A DNA stretch of 64,000 nt from Leuconostoc suionicum (GTDB lineage Bacteria; Bacillota; Bacilli; Lactobacillales; Lactobacillaceae), in contig NZ_CP015247.1 of the NCBI RefSeq assembly GCF_001891125.1, positions 1,839,501 to 1,903,500 on the forward strand. Direction: 5' to 3'. Of this stretch, positions 32,711 through 41,506 are shown one piece after another. The first letter of the stretch is position 1. Every line of letters begins with the position of its first letter. Made by a program: the position numbers and the translations under genes. Under the pieces are notes generated by a model that saw only the letters and a list, made by a program, of their open reading frames with translations, was not told the origin of the DNA and searched no databases.

Positions 32711-34152
32711 ATTAGCACCTCACATATCTTTTGCCACTGATCAGCGATGTTATTTGTCTGATATTCCTTTGCCTTTTGGTGAGCACCAACAGACAGGTGA
32801 TCATAATTGTCAAAAATGCGTCGCATCGCATCAGCCAGATTAGAAATGTTAGCATGCTCTTGCGCTTTGTCTCTGTCAAAAGCAGCTAAACACCCATTCA
32901 CTCCCTCACACACAAGCTCTTGGGCACCATATAAGTTAGCATAGGTGGCTATCGGTAAAGCGTCGCCAATGGCTTCAATATACGTTAATCCGAAACCCTC
33001 AGAATAAGAGGCTGACACAAATGCATCATATTTTTGAAAATCATGAATAATGTCTTGGCTCAAACCTCTTAAATGCACGCTGAATTGCAAGTCTAATTCC
33101 GCTATTGCTCTTTGTATGTTTTCTTTTTCGTTTCCTGAACCGTAGATGGCTAATGTGACATCCATTCTCTCGTCGCGCAATTTTTTAACAGCTTTTATGA
33201 TTTGTACTATATTTTTTTCTGGATGTAAGCGTGAGGCGGTGACAAAATGAGCAGTCCCGCCGTGCCAGCGACGTGGATTCTCTAATTTAGCTACCCCACC
33301 AACCGGCACTGCATAAATTTTATCGACGCCTCGCATATTCATTTGAGTAAGTTGTTTTTTTATCATCTCAGCTTGCAATTCTGTAGCTGTTACGACTAAA
33401 TCCATATCATCCAGGTGATCAAACATATATTGATAATAATTGTTCCATAAAGGGTGCCCTCCTTGATAGGTTACTAGGTGTTCAGCATGAATCATATCCA
33501 CAATTTTCAAGGGTAATCCAATGCGCTTTAATCGTACTAATGATTCTTCACATGCTGTCCCACGATCTAAAAAATAAATGTTTTTTTGAAAAATATGTTG
33601 CATTTCTATAAAAAAGAAATCAATTAATGCTTCTTTTGTTGAAAAAACATAGTTTTTACCACGAAAATTATGTAAATGAATATTTGTAGCAATTTTTCCA
33701 CGCGAACCACTGTCTCGATAATGCCACATTATTTCATGGGTACCATTTTTTAAAATAACACGATCGTCATCAATCAAAAATATTTTTTTTGCTTCAGAAT
33801 AACTTTTAGTACGAAAAATGGTTTCAGTATATTGCCCTGTCGTTTGGTGCACGATGGTGCGCTGAGTGTTTGTTAAATCCCACAAAGAGTTAGTGGAATA
33901 TTCATTAATTTCTGTTAAACCTGTCTCGGCGTATCGATTTGGATCATCACTTAACAAAAAATCATATAATCCGATAACTTCATTTTCTGGTAAGGACCAC
34001 AATTGCATATGATGGTGTAATTGTGGCAATAAGTCAGTGAAGATAAACTTAAATTCAATCTTTTTTTCACGAAAACAGTGCGCACGATAAAACTGTGCGT
34101 GTTCAACGCCACTATTACTTTCACCAATTGCCTTATTCACAAAAAAGTTCAT
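32707..34152 (-). CDS. GtfA-like glycosyltransferase (GT4 with DUF1975-type N-terminus)
   Basis: The 481-aa protein has an N-terminal DUF1975-like region (about 1-190) and a GT-B domain: HAEHLV and HFVTASRLHPEKNI, then the donor-binding motif VSASYSEGFGLTYIEAIG (E-x7-E). This is the layout of GtfA, which with GtfB adds GlcNAc to serine-rich repeat adhesins, and also of TarM-like wall teichoic acid transferases. No SecA2/SecY2 or serine-rich adhesin gene is in the window, so the acceptor is unknown. The ribosome site GAGGCG is good. It forms a two-gene operon with the GtfB-like gene. Confidence 0.75.
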   Translation of the reverse strand: MNFFVNKAIGESNSGVEHAQFYRAHCFREKKIEFKFIFTDLLPQLHHHMQLWSLPENEVIGLYDFLLSDDPNRYAETGLTEINEYSTNSLWDLTNTQRTIVHQTTGQYTETIFRTKSYSEAKKIFLIDDDRVILKNGTHEIMWHYRDSGSRGKIATNIHLHNFRGKNYVFSTKEALIDFFFIEMQHIFQKNIYFLDRGTACEESLVRLKRIGLPLKIVDMIHAEHLVTYQGGHPLWNNYYQYMFDHLDDMDLVVTATELQAEMIKKQLTQMNMRGVDKIYAVPVGGVAKLENPRRWHGGTAHFVTASRLHPEKNIVQIIKAVKKLRDERMDVTLAIYGSGNEKENIQRAIAELDLQFSVHLRGLSQDIIHDFQKYDAFVSASYSEGFGLTYIEAIGDALPIATYANLYGAQELVCEGVNGCLAAFDRDKAQEHANISNLADAMRRIFDNYDHLSVGAHQKAKEYQTNNIADQWQKICEVLI

Positions 34153-34195
34153 AATTATCGCCTCACATTTTATCTGTTATGGATAATTATATACA

Positions 34196-34223
34196 AAAAA
34201 AGGAACTCTCCCAAGTTCCTTTT
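34196..34223 (-). terminator. Terminator of the tRNA-Tyr/tRNA-Gln unit
   Basis: AAAAGGAACT / AGTTCCTTTT arms with loop CTCCCA-like, then T7 on the minus strand. Confidence 0.85.
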
Positions 34224-34231
34224 CATATTAG

Positions 34232-34303
34232 TTGCCCCTGCTGGATTCGAACCAGCGCATGTCGGTACCAAAAACCGATGCCTTACCACTTGGCGAAGGG
34301 GCA
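34232..34303 (-). tRNA. tRNA-Gln (UUG)
   Basis: Acceptor TGCCCCT / AGGGGCA, D-arm GCCAAGTGGTAAGGC, anticodon TTG in TCGGT-TTTTGGT-ACCGA, T-arm GGTTCGAATCC; discriminator A. Confidence 0.95.
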
Positions 34304-34340
34304 ATAGCTAATTTATTTTGCCGTTAGCTTTTATCGGCAA

Positions 34341-34423
34341 TGGGAGCGGTAGGATTCGAACCTACGAACCCGAAGGAACGGAGTTACAGTCCGTCGCGTT
34401 TAGCCAGACTTCGCTACACTCCC
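34341..34423 (-). tRNA. tRNA-Tyr (GUA)
   Basis: Acceptor GGGAGTG / CGCTCCC, anticodon GTA in GGACTGTAACTCC, long variable arm, T-arm GGTTCGAATCC; discriminator A. It precedes tRNA-Gln on the same transcript. Confidence 0.95.
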
Positions 34424-34490
34424 ATATCTCAAACAACTATATTATAATACCAGAAAATCAAGTCGTTGACAATACCTTTTCATAATTTTT

Positions 34491-35375
34491 TTAAACATTC
34501 TTCTTCATAGAATCACGAAGCAACCCAAAAATCGTCCACAGAGCTACAACAACAATTAACTTGTTTAATAAATCGACATCCATACTAGTAAAGAACTTAG
34601 CCGCAACAATCACACCTAGAACACCACCTATAGCCACACCAGCGAACCCTCGCCATGATACCCGATCCATTTTGATTACATTTAAGGCTGTAGTAGGCAT
34701 AATCAATGCTGCATCTAACATCATTACAGGGAAAGCGACGGCGGGATTAACACCCATTAAAGAGAAGAATATTAGTTCTGGCGCATAATTACCCAAACCC
34801 ATAGTCATCAGCACGCCAATGCCAAAGTTGAAAACGATCCCCAAAATCAACCACCAGCCATGTAACCCATGCACACCCATTGAATTATTACTTCCTGGGG
34901 TAGTAATCATACGCACTATCATGATAATAACAGCAATTAATAATGCTATAGCCATCACGCGTTGTACCGTAGGTGCGTGCCATTTTTTTGTGACATGAGT
35001 CCCGACATAAGCCCCAATCACTGCAGCTGTTGTCATAGGTAATAAAGTTGTCAATTCAACTTTAACAGCCGTAATAAAAAATAAAGCTTGAAACATTACT
35101 GGTATCGCATGAACCGCATTCAAGGTTCCCGGTAATTTGCGATCATCATCTATATAATTTGTCATCCGGAATGCTGCGGTTGTTGTTGCAAATGAACCAA
35201 TACCCAGTGTGTCTCCAAAATCTGTTATAAATCCAATCAACATACCTAAACCAAATCGCTTAAAAATGGGTTGTCTATGGAGCAGGTACGATCTGACAAC
35301 AACTATAATCATTGCTATCATCACAACAACAAGTAATATTTGTATACTATACAGTATGAAATTTTCAGGCAACAT
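34491..35375 (-). CDS. TauE/SafE-family membrane transporter
   Basis: The 294-aa protein has about eight membrane segments with the two-part TauE/SafE layout, including the conserved GMLIGFITDFGDTLGIGSFATTT segment near residues 43-66 and a second related half (GIVFNFGIGVLMTMGLGNYAPE). The family exports sulfite, sulfoacetate or related organic anions; many members are uncharacterised. The substrate here is unknown. It lies between tRNA genes and pepO and has its own promoter region. The length is slightly over the usual 250-270 aa because of an extra N-terminal helix. Confidence 0.85.
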   Translation of the reverse strand: MLPENFILYSIQILLVVVMIAMIIVVVRSYLLHRQPIFKRFGLGMLIGFITDFGDTLGIGSFATTTAAFRMTNYIDDDRKLPGTLNAVHAIPVMFQALFFITAVKVELTTLLPMTTAAVIGAYVGTHVTKKWHAPTVQRVMAIALLIAVIIMIVRMITTPGSNNSMGVHGLHGWWLILGIVFNFGIGVLMTMGLGNYAPELIFFSLMGVNPAVAFPVMMLDAALIMPTTALNVIKMDRVSWRGFAGVAIGGVLGVIVAAKFFTSMDVDLLNKLIVVVALWTIFGLLRDSMKKNV

Positions 35376-35413
35376 AGTTCTCTCACTTCAAAATTAATCT
35401 TTTTCATTGTATC

Positions 35414-35443
35414 AAAAAAAGCGCCTATTTTGCGCTTTTTAAC
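35414..35443 (-). terminator. Terminator of pepO
   Basis: AAAAAAGCGC / GCGCTTTTT arms with a 7-nt loop. Confidence 0.8.
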
Positions 35444-35467
35444 TGTAACACATATTTAAAAATAAAT

Positions 35468-37360
35468 TCACCAAATTTGTACACGTTCTTGGGGGTCAAG
35501 CCACATGTTATCTCCTTGCTTCACGTTAAATGTCGAAAAGAAGTCATCAAAATTTTTCACTTGTATATTGACCCGTAATTTGGCAGGACCGTGAGGATCT
35601 GATGCAGCTAATAACTTCATATATTCTGGGCGTGCTTTCATTCGCCAAATGGCAGCCCAATTTTCAAAAAATTCAGTTGCAGAAAAGTCTTCATCACGTT
35701 TAGCTGCTTCTAATGCAGCTGCTAAACCACCTAAATCTGCTACGTTTTCGGAAACAGTTAGGTGACCATTAACTTTTGCGCCGTATGAGTCTAAACCATC
35801 AAATTGTTGAACAATTTGATCCGTCCTTACTTTGAATGCCTCATAGTCCTTTTCTGTCCACCAATTATTCAGGCTACCAAACTCATCAAATGAAGCACCA
35901 TTGGTATCAAATGCATGAGAAATTTCATGAGCAATCACTGCGCCAATGCCACCATAATTGGCCGACGATGATTGTGCCAAGCTATAAAATGGTTCTTGCA
36001 AAATAGCCGCCGGAAAAACAATCTGATTTTGCTGTGGATCATAATACGCGTTAACCAAATGAGCCGGCATGTGCCATTCGCTACGGTCTACCGGTTGATG
36101 CCACTTACTCCAAGCATAAGCAATTTCTATCTTTCGAAATTTCAAAGCTGTTTCAAACAACGTTGCATCGCTAGAAACTACTTTTTTCTTCAATCGTTCT
36201 GGTAACTTTTCTGGATAACCGATGTGTGGCACAATGGTATTTAACTTAGTAACTGCCTTCTTGCGCGTTTCTGTGTTTAACCATTGTACCGATTGCAAGC
36301 GATTCTTGTAGACATCAATCATTGAGGCAACTTTTTCTTCAACATCAGCTTTGGCTTCAGGAGAAAATTTCTTTGATGCATAATATAAACCAATTGCTTG
36401 GTTAAACGGACGTGATGCAAGATAAAAGGCTGATTTTTCTTGACTCATCGCTTCAGGCAGACCACTTAAAGCACGTTGATAAACACTTCCCAAGATACGA
36501 ATTTCGTCCGATAGATAAGCTGTAAATTGGTTCACCAATGTCACAAGCAGATATGCTTTTAATAATGGCCATGCTTCTTCTGAATAGAATTGATCAGCCG
36601 CTTGCCAAAAACGTTCTTCTGGAACCACAACCATATCTGGTATCTGACCAACCAATTCATTTAAAATATCGTTTAAGGGTAACGCTGGTGCTAATTGAAC
36701 AAGCTTTTCCCACTCATATGGGTGGTAAAGCTTTGCATACTCGTGCCCCTCTTCTTGACTCAATACCACGGTCGCAACCCGTGCATCAAATGCAAGATAT
36801 TTGTCAATCAAATCATTAACTTCACTTTCTGAAAAACCAAATTTTGGCAACAAAGCCTCTTGTTCTTCACGAAACTTAGCAAGCAACACTTTTGCCTGTG
36901 GATGATCTTTAGTGTAGTATGTTGTGTCTGGCAAAAGAATATCCAGACCACCCGCCCACAAAACATTGGTACGTGCGTCCTTGAAATCAGGTTCCACACC
37001 AAACGGAAACGCATTTGGTAACCCAGCTTTTTCTAAATCAGCGATGTGTGAAGCAAAGTCAGCAAAAGACGAGAAGGATTGGTATTGCTTCAAAAATGGT
37101 CGTATTGGAGACGAACCAAGCTCGTTGCGTGTTGTGAAATCAGATGCCAATCGATGATATTTAACAAAATTATTCAAAATAGCGTCATCGGGTAAGTCTT
37201 GCCCTTTTTGCCAGTCAGATGTCGTTTGCAGTAACCACCGCTCAATATCATCAGCTAAATCACTAAACCCACCAGTGCGAGGTTTATCAGATGGAATCAC
37301 TGCCGTTTTTTCCCATTCTCCATTTACTGCCTCATAAAAATCATCTTGGATTCGAACCAT
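35468..37360 (-). CDS. pepO: M13 neutral endopeptidase PepO
   Basis: This zinc metallopeptidase cleaves oligopeptides inside the cell, after uptake by Opp. The 630-aa product has the zinc motif HEISH (in VIAHEISHAFDTNGA), the third ligand in ENVADLGG, and the substrate-binding NAYYDPQQN motif. There is no signal peptide or membrane segment, as is normal for lactic-acid-bacterial PepO. ATG 37360 follows AAGGAG at 7 nt; the frame extends six codons further. It lies next to the opp operon, as in Lactococcus, but has its own promoter region after the oppF terminator. Confidence 0.95.
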   Translation of the reverse strand: MVRIQDDFYEAVNGEWEKTAVIPSDKPRTGGFSDLADDIERWLLQTTSDWQKGQDLPDDAILNNFVKYHRLASDFTTRNELGSSPIRPFLKQYQSFSSFADFASHIADLEKAGLPNAFPFGVEPDFKDARTNVLWAGGLDILLPDTTYYTKDHPQAKVLLAKFREEQEALLPKFGFSESEVNDLIDKYLAFDARVATVVLSQEEGHEYAKLYHPYEWEKLVQLAPALPLNDILNELVGQIPDMVVVPEERFWQAADQFYSEEAWPLLKAYLLVTLVNQFTAYLSDEIRILGSVYQRALSGLPEAMSQEKSAFYLASRPFNQAIGLYYASKKFSPEAKADVEEKVASMIDVYKNRLQSVQWLNTETRKKAVTKLNTIVPHIGYPEKLPERLKKKVVSSDATLFETALKFRKIEIAYAWSKWHQPVDRSEWHMPAHLVNAYYDPQQNQIVFPAAILQEPFYSLAQSSSANYGGIGAVIAHEISHAFDTNGASFDEFGSLNNWWTEKDYEAFKVRTDQIVQQFDGLDSYGAKVNGHLTVSENVADLGGLAAALEAAKRDEDFSATEFFENWAAIWRMKARPEYMKLLAASDPHGPAKLRVNIQVKNFDDFFSTFNVKQGDNMWLDPQERVQIW

Positions 37361-37428
37361 TAAATCACTCCTTCTCATTTAGTACACTCAATTTGTTAAC
37401 AAACATTATATACTAGTTTCATTAAAAT

Positions 37429-37463
37429 ATAAAAATCGAACAATATTACATGTTCGATTTTTA
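37429..37463 (-). terminator. Terminator of the opp operon
   Basis: AAAAATCGAACA / TGTTCGATTTTT perfect 12-bp arms with an 8-nt loop. Confidence 0.9.
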
Positions 37464-37465
37464 TA

Positions 37466-38401
37466 TTACTTCTGTTGTACTTTATAAGTTGCAGCCTCTT
37501 CTTCAGTTGCCAAAACAAAGTGCCCAGGATTAACTTCTAACATTGTACGTTCTTTGCCGTCTGTTTCAACACTAGGATCATAATCAATATGTTGGCGATT
37601 ATTTTCAACTTCCGGATCGGGCACCGGAATAGCTGACAATAGACTTTTCGTATATGGATGCAAGGGGTGATTATATACGGCGTCTGCCGTTCCAATCTCA
37701 AGCAATTTTCCCCAATGCATGACACCAATACGATCTGAAATATATTTTACCATCGACAAATCGTGAGCAATGAACAAGTAAGTTAATGAATGTTTCTTTT
37801 GTAATTCTTTCATCAAATTAACAACTTGTGCCTGAATCGAAACATCCAACGCAGATATCGGTTCATCAGCAATAATGAACTTAGGGTCAACCGCAAGTGC
37901 GCGCGCAATTCCAATACGCTGACGTTGTCCACCGGAGAATTCATGTGGATAACGAGAGGCATGATCTTTGTTTAAGCCAACTAGGTCCAACAACTCTTGA
38001 ACTTTAGCATTACGCTCTTCTTTGGACTTCGCTAAATGGTTCACGTCGATACCTTCAGCAATAATGTCGCGCACTTTCATACGTCCATTCAAACTAGCTT
38101 GAGGATCTTGGAAAATCATTTGTGAGTCTTTACGAAATTCAGAAAGATGCTTTCCTTTTAACTTAGTGACATCTTCCCCATCAAATGTAATTGTACCAGC
38201 CGTTGGTTCATATAATTTTAAAATTGTACGACCAATTGTTGTTTTACCAGATCCAGATTCACCAACAAGGCCAAACACTTCACCTTCATAAATATCAAAA
38301 CTCACATGGTCAATAGCACGAACTTCATTTGATTTACCTTTGTTAAAATACAACTGTAAATCTTTCAACTCAACCAATTTTTTTGGTGCTTCTTCGGTCA
38401 T
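37466..38401 (-). CDS. oppF: Oligopeptide ABC transporter ATPase OppF
   Basis: The 311-aa ATPase has Walker A GESGSGKTTIG (about 47-57), signature SGGQRQRIGIARAL, Walker B FIIADEPISALD and the C-terminal oligopeptide extension (GVMHWGKLLEIGTADAVYNHPLHPYT region). With OppD it drives import of peptides through OppBC. ATG 38401 is chosen for AGGAGG 6 nt upstream, which places it 2 nt after the oppD stop. It is the last gene of oppABCDF. Confidence 0.95.
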   Translation of the reverse strand: MTEEAPKKLVELKDLQLYFNKGKSNEVRAIDHVSFDIYEGEVFGLVGESGSGKTTIGRTILKLYEPTAGTITFDGEDVTKLKGKHLSEFRKDSQMIFQDPQASLNGRMKVRDIIAEGIDVNHLAKSKEERNAKVQELLDLVGLNKDHASRYPHEFSGGQRQRIGIARALAVDPKFIIADEPISALDVSIQAQVVNLMKELQKKHSLTYLFIAHDLSMVKYISDRIGVMHWGKLLEIGTADAVYNHPLHPYTKSLLSAIPVPDPEVENNRQHIDYDPSVETDGKERTMLEVNPGHFVLATEEEAATYKVQQK

Positions 38402-38403
38402 GA

Positions 38404-39453
38404 TTAAGCCTCCTGCCCTTGTAATTCTTGCCAATGGGCCCAACGATTCAAAATTTGTCTTGGTGGGGTAACCTTAGGCGCACGTTCATCCAACAACCAA
38501 GTGGCCGCATAGTGTGTCTCACTAACTTTGAAGAATGGTGGCTCTTCGCGGCTATCAATTGCTAATGCATATTGATTACGTGCCGCAAAGGCATCCCCAA
38601 CAGGAGGTTCCAACAAATCAGGCGGTGTTCCTGGAATGGCCTGTAACGAGCCTTCTTCAGTGTCTGTTGTTGGCATTGAATTCAACAATCCCCATGTATA
38701 TGGATGTTGTGGATTGAAGAAAATTTCATCAACAGTGCCATACTCCACAATTTTACCAGCATACATAACAGCCACTCGATTGGCCATGCCAGCAACAACA
38801 CCTAAATCATGCGTGATGAAAATAATAGATGAGTTTGATTCCTTCTGTAGCTCTTTCATCAAGTTCAATATTTGCGCTTGAATAGTTACATCTAAGGCAG
38901 TTGTTGGTTCATCTGCAATCAATATTTCAGGATCAGCTGCCAAAGCAATTGCAATAACCGCACGTTGTCTCATTCCACCTGACCATTGGTGTGGATAGTC
39001 ATTGATGTGTTCTTCGGCATCAGGAATACCAACGCCTTTCATCAATTCTAGCGCACGAGCCAAGGCCTCTTTTTCTTTCATTCCACGATGCTTAACCAAC
39101 GGTTCAGCAATTTGATGACCAATTTTCATTGTTGGATCCAAACTCGTCATTGGATCCTGAAAAATCATAGCAATTTCATTACCACGGACGTGTTGCCACT
39201 CTTCTTCTTTCAACTCTAATAAGTTTTTGTCCTTAAATATCAATCGACTGTTGTCAGGGATGACAGCATTCTTAGCGTTTAGTCCCATTAAAGTTTTTGT
39301 TGTTACTGATTTTCCTGATCCAGACTCACCAACAATCGCTAATGTTTCACCTTCGTTTAAATCAAATGAAACATCACGAATCGCCTGCACGGTACCAGCA
39401 TAAGTATTGAAGTTGACGTGTAAATTTTCAACTTTTAAAATTGGATTACTCAT
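38404..39453 (-). CDS. oppD: Oligopeptide ABC transporter ATPase OppD
   Basis: The 349-aa ATPase has Walker [13 protein letters not shown] (about 40-51), signature [16 protein letters not shown], Walker [12 protein letters not shown] and the C-terminal oligo_HPY extension ([15 protein letters not shown]). It lacks the cysteines that carry an iron-sulfur cluster in some OppD proteins. It forms the ATPase pair with OppF. It starts 14 nt after oppC. Confidence 0.95.
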   Translation of the reverse strand: MSNPILKVENLHVNFNTYAGTVQAIRDVSFDLNEGETLAIVGESGSGKSVTTKTLMGLNAKNAVIPDNSRLIFKDKNLLELKEEEWQHVRGNEIAMIFQDPMTSLDPTMKIGHQIAEPLVKHRGMKEKEALARALELMKGVGIPDAEEHINDYPHQWSGGMRQRAVIAIALAADPEILIADEPTTALDVTIQAQILNLMKELQKESNSSIIFITHDLGVVAGMANRVAVMYAGKIVEYGTVDEIFFNPQHPYTWGLLNSMPTTDTEEGSLQAIPGTPPDLLEPPVGDAFAARNQYALAIDSREEPPFFKVSETHYAATWLLDERAPKVTPPRQILNRWAHWQELQGQEA

Positions 39454-39467
39454 TATACATGTACCTC

Positions 39468-40493
39468 TTAATCTTCACTCGCACGTGGGTCGAAAGCATC
39501 ACGAAGTCCGTCACCCAATAGAATGAACGCCAACGAAATTAACACCAACATACCGGAAGGAATCAAAACTTGATAAGGATAGAATTGCAACATACTTTGT
39601 GCATCAGAAATCAATGATCCTAACGATGCTGTTGGTGGCTTAACACCCAAGTTAATCGCTGACAAGACAGCTTCAAACATGATTGCACTTGGCACAGTCA
39701 TCATAATCTGGACAATAATTGTTCCAGCCATGTTTGGTATTAAATGCTTAATAGCAATTTTAGTTGAACTTTCACCGAGCGACTTTGCAGCCAATACATA
39801 ATCACGTTCTTTTAATGACAAAGTCATGTTACGCACTTGGCGAGCCATGCTTAACCATCCGGTAATAGCAATAGCAATAATAATAGAAGTTACACCATTA
39901 CCAAGTAACAATCCAAACATAGTAACCACTATCAGGTTAGGCACTGATGACAAAATTTCAATGATACGTTGCATAACGACATCAATCCACCCGCCTTTCC
40001 ATCCGGAAACAACACCATAGGTCACACCAATAAAAAGATCAATGACTGTAGCAGAAATTGCTACCAAAAGCGAGATGCGAATACCCACAATAACACGTTT
40101 TCCAAGCGAACGGCCAATGTTATCTGTACCAAATAAAAAGTTCTTTTTTACATTATTGTCAGTGTATGAATCTGTTGATTCAGTTGCGCCTGGTGCTTTA
40201 ATCTTTCCGTTCCAGCCTGGAATTGGTAAACCAGACTTGGGTGGTAAGTTTTTATACTTACCAACATTATCTGCATCAAATGAATTCGCATCATTTTGTG
40301 TTACAAAGAAATTTGAAGCAATAGCAAATCCTAGGATAAATACCAAAAACCACATTGATATTACCGCTAGTTTATTTAATTTTAAACGACGCCAAGCATC
40401 TTGCCAAAATGACAGTGCTGGTTTAGAAATACGCTCGTTGGCATTAGAGTTTTGCGCGCCAACAATGACAAAATCTTCAGTATTTGCAGCCAT
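39468..40493 (-). CDS. oppC: Oligopeptide ABC transporter permease OppC
   Basis: The 341-aa protein has an N-terminal membrane segment (LAVISMWFLVFILGFAIAS), a periplasm-like loop of about 80 residues, and five C-terminal membrane segments with the EAA loop (AAKSLGESSTKIAIKHLIPN). The start is taken at the second of two adjacent ATGs, 6 nt after GGAGG. It pairs with OppB to form the channel. Confidence 0.95.
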   Translation of the reverse strand: MAANTEDFVIVGAQNSNANERISKPALSFWQDAWRRLKLNKLAVISMWFLVFILGFAIASNFFVTQNDANSFDADNVGKYKNLPPKSGLPIPGWNGKIKAPGATESTDSYTDNNVKKNFLFGTDNIGRSLGKRVIVGIRISLLVAISATVIDLFIGVTYGVVSGWKGGWIDVVMQRIIEILSSVPNLIVVTMFGLLLGNGVTSIIIAIAITGWLSMARQVRNMTLSLKERDYVLAAKSLGESSTKIAIKHLIPNMAGTIIVQIMMTVPSAIMFEAVLSAINLGVKPPTASLGSLISDAQSMLQFYPYQVLIPSGMLVLISLAFILLGDGLRDAFDPRASED

Positions 40494-40504
40494 CATGAGC
40501 CTCC

Positions 40505-41422
40505 TTATTGCAAACGAACACGTGGATCAACGATAGCTGTCAAAATATCCGTAATCAAAATCATCACCATCAACATTAGGGCATAAACAATTGTGGTCCC
40601 CATGATAACTGGAAAGTCTTTTGTAGGAATAGATGAAACAAACTGTTGTCCAATACCTGGAATTGAGAAAATATTTTCAATCAAAGTGGAACCCGTCAGC
40701 AAGCCAGCTGCAGTCGGACCAATCAGTGTCAAAACAGGTATCATTGAATTACGATAAGCATGTTTATTGACAATTTCTTTTTCACTTAGACCTTTAGCAC
40801 GCGCCAATTGTACGTAATCCGAACTCAAAGCTTCAATCATTTCTGACCGAACAAAGCGAGTGACTACAGCCGCAGGACCAACGGCTAAGGCGATGGTTGG
40901 TAGTACTGTTTCTGAGAAAGAATCACCCCAACCAGAAACTGGGAACAATGGCCATTTGAATCCAAAAAGATATAATAAAATAATTCCTAAAATAAAACTT
41001 GGAACCGAAATACCTAGTGTTGATACTACACCTAACGCACCATCAATTTTATTATTTTTGTTTCGAGCTGAAGCTGCACCCATAAACAGACCAGCTACCA
41101 CACCAACAACCAATGCTTCAGCACCTAACTGGGCTGAGATAGGTAACCGCTGTCCGATTAACATGCTAACACTTTGATTTTGATACTGGAACGAAGTTCC
41201 AAAATCACCACGAAAGGCATTTACCAAATAATTCAAGTACTGTTGCCATAAAGGCAAATCTAAACCATATGCTTTGTTCAATTGGGCAATCATTTGCGGC
41301 GTTAATTTAGGATTATTGAACGGTGTTCCTGGCATAATTTGCATCAAGAAAAACGTAGCAGTAATCACCAAGAATAACGTGAAAATCAGAAGCGCCAATC
41401 GCTTTAAAATGTATTTCACCAT
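40505..41422 (-). CDS. oppB: Oligopeptide ABC transporter permease OppB
   Basis: The 305-aa permease has six membrane segments, the first being LALLIFTLFLVITATFFLMQ, the GTSFQYQNQSV loop and the EAA motif (ARAKGLSEKEIVNKHAYRNS). It is the first gene after the intergenic hairpin that separates oppA from the rest of the operon. Confidence 0.95.
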   Translation of the reverse strand: MVKYILKRLALLIFTLFLVITATFFLMQIMPGTPFNNPKLTPQMIAQLNKAYGLDLPLWQQYLNYLVNAFRGDFGTSFQYQNQSVSMLIGQRLPISAQLGAEALVVGVVAGLFMGAASARNKNNKIDGALGVVSTLGISVPSFILGIILLYLFGFKWPLFPVSGWGDSFSETVLPTIALAVGPAAVVTRFVRSEMIEALSSDYVQLARAKGLSEKEIVNKHAYRNSMIPVLTLIGPTAAGLLTGSTLIENIFSIPGIGQQFVSSIPTKDFPVIMGTTIVYALMLMVMILITDILTAIVDPRVRLQ

Positions 41423-41444
41423 AGTCTTGTCTTCCTAATAAATA

Positions 41445-41466
41445 AGAATTGACATACGTCAATTCT
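41445..41466 (-). promoter_or_regulatory. Hairpin between oppA and oppBCDF
   Basis: AGAATTGAC / GTCAATTCT perfect 9-bp arms, loop 4 nt, followed on the minus strand by a moderately T-rich TATTTATTAGG. It probably acts as a partial terminator or 3'-end stabiliser giving more OppA than permease, as known for other binding-protein operons. Confidence 0.55.
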
Positions 41467-41506
41467 CATTTTTAATTAAATGTAGTTTAATTCTATCATA
41501 AACCTC

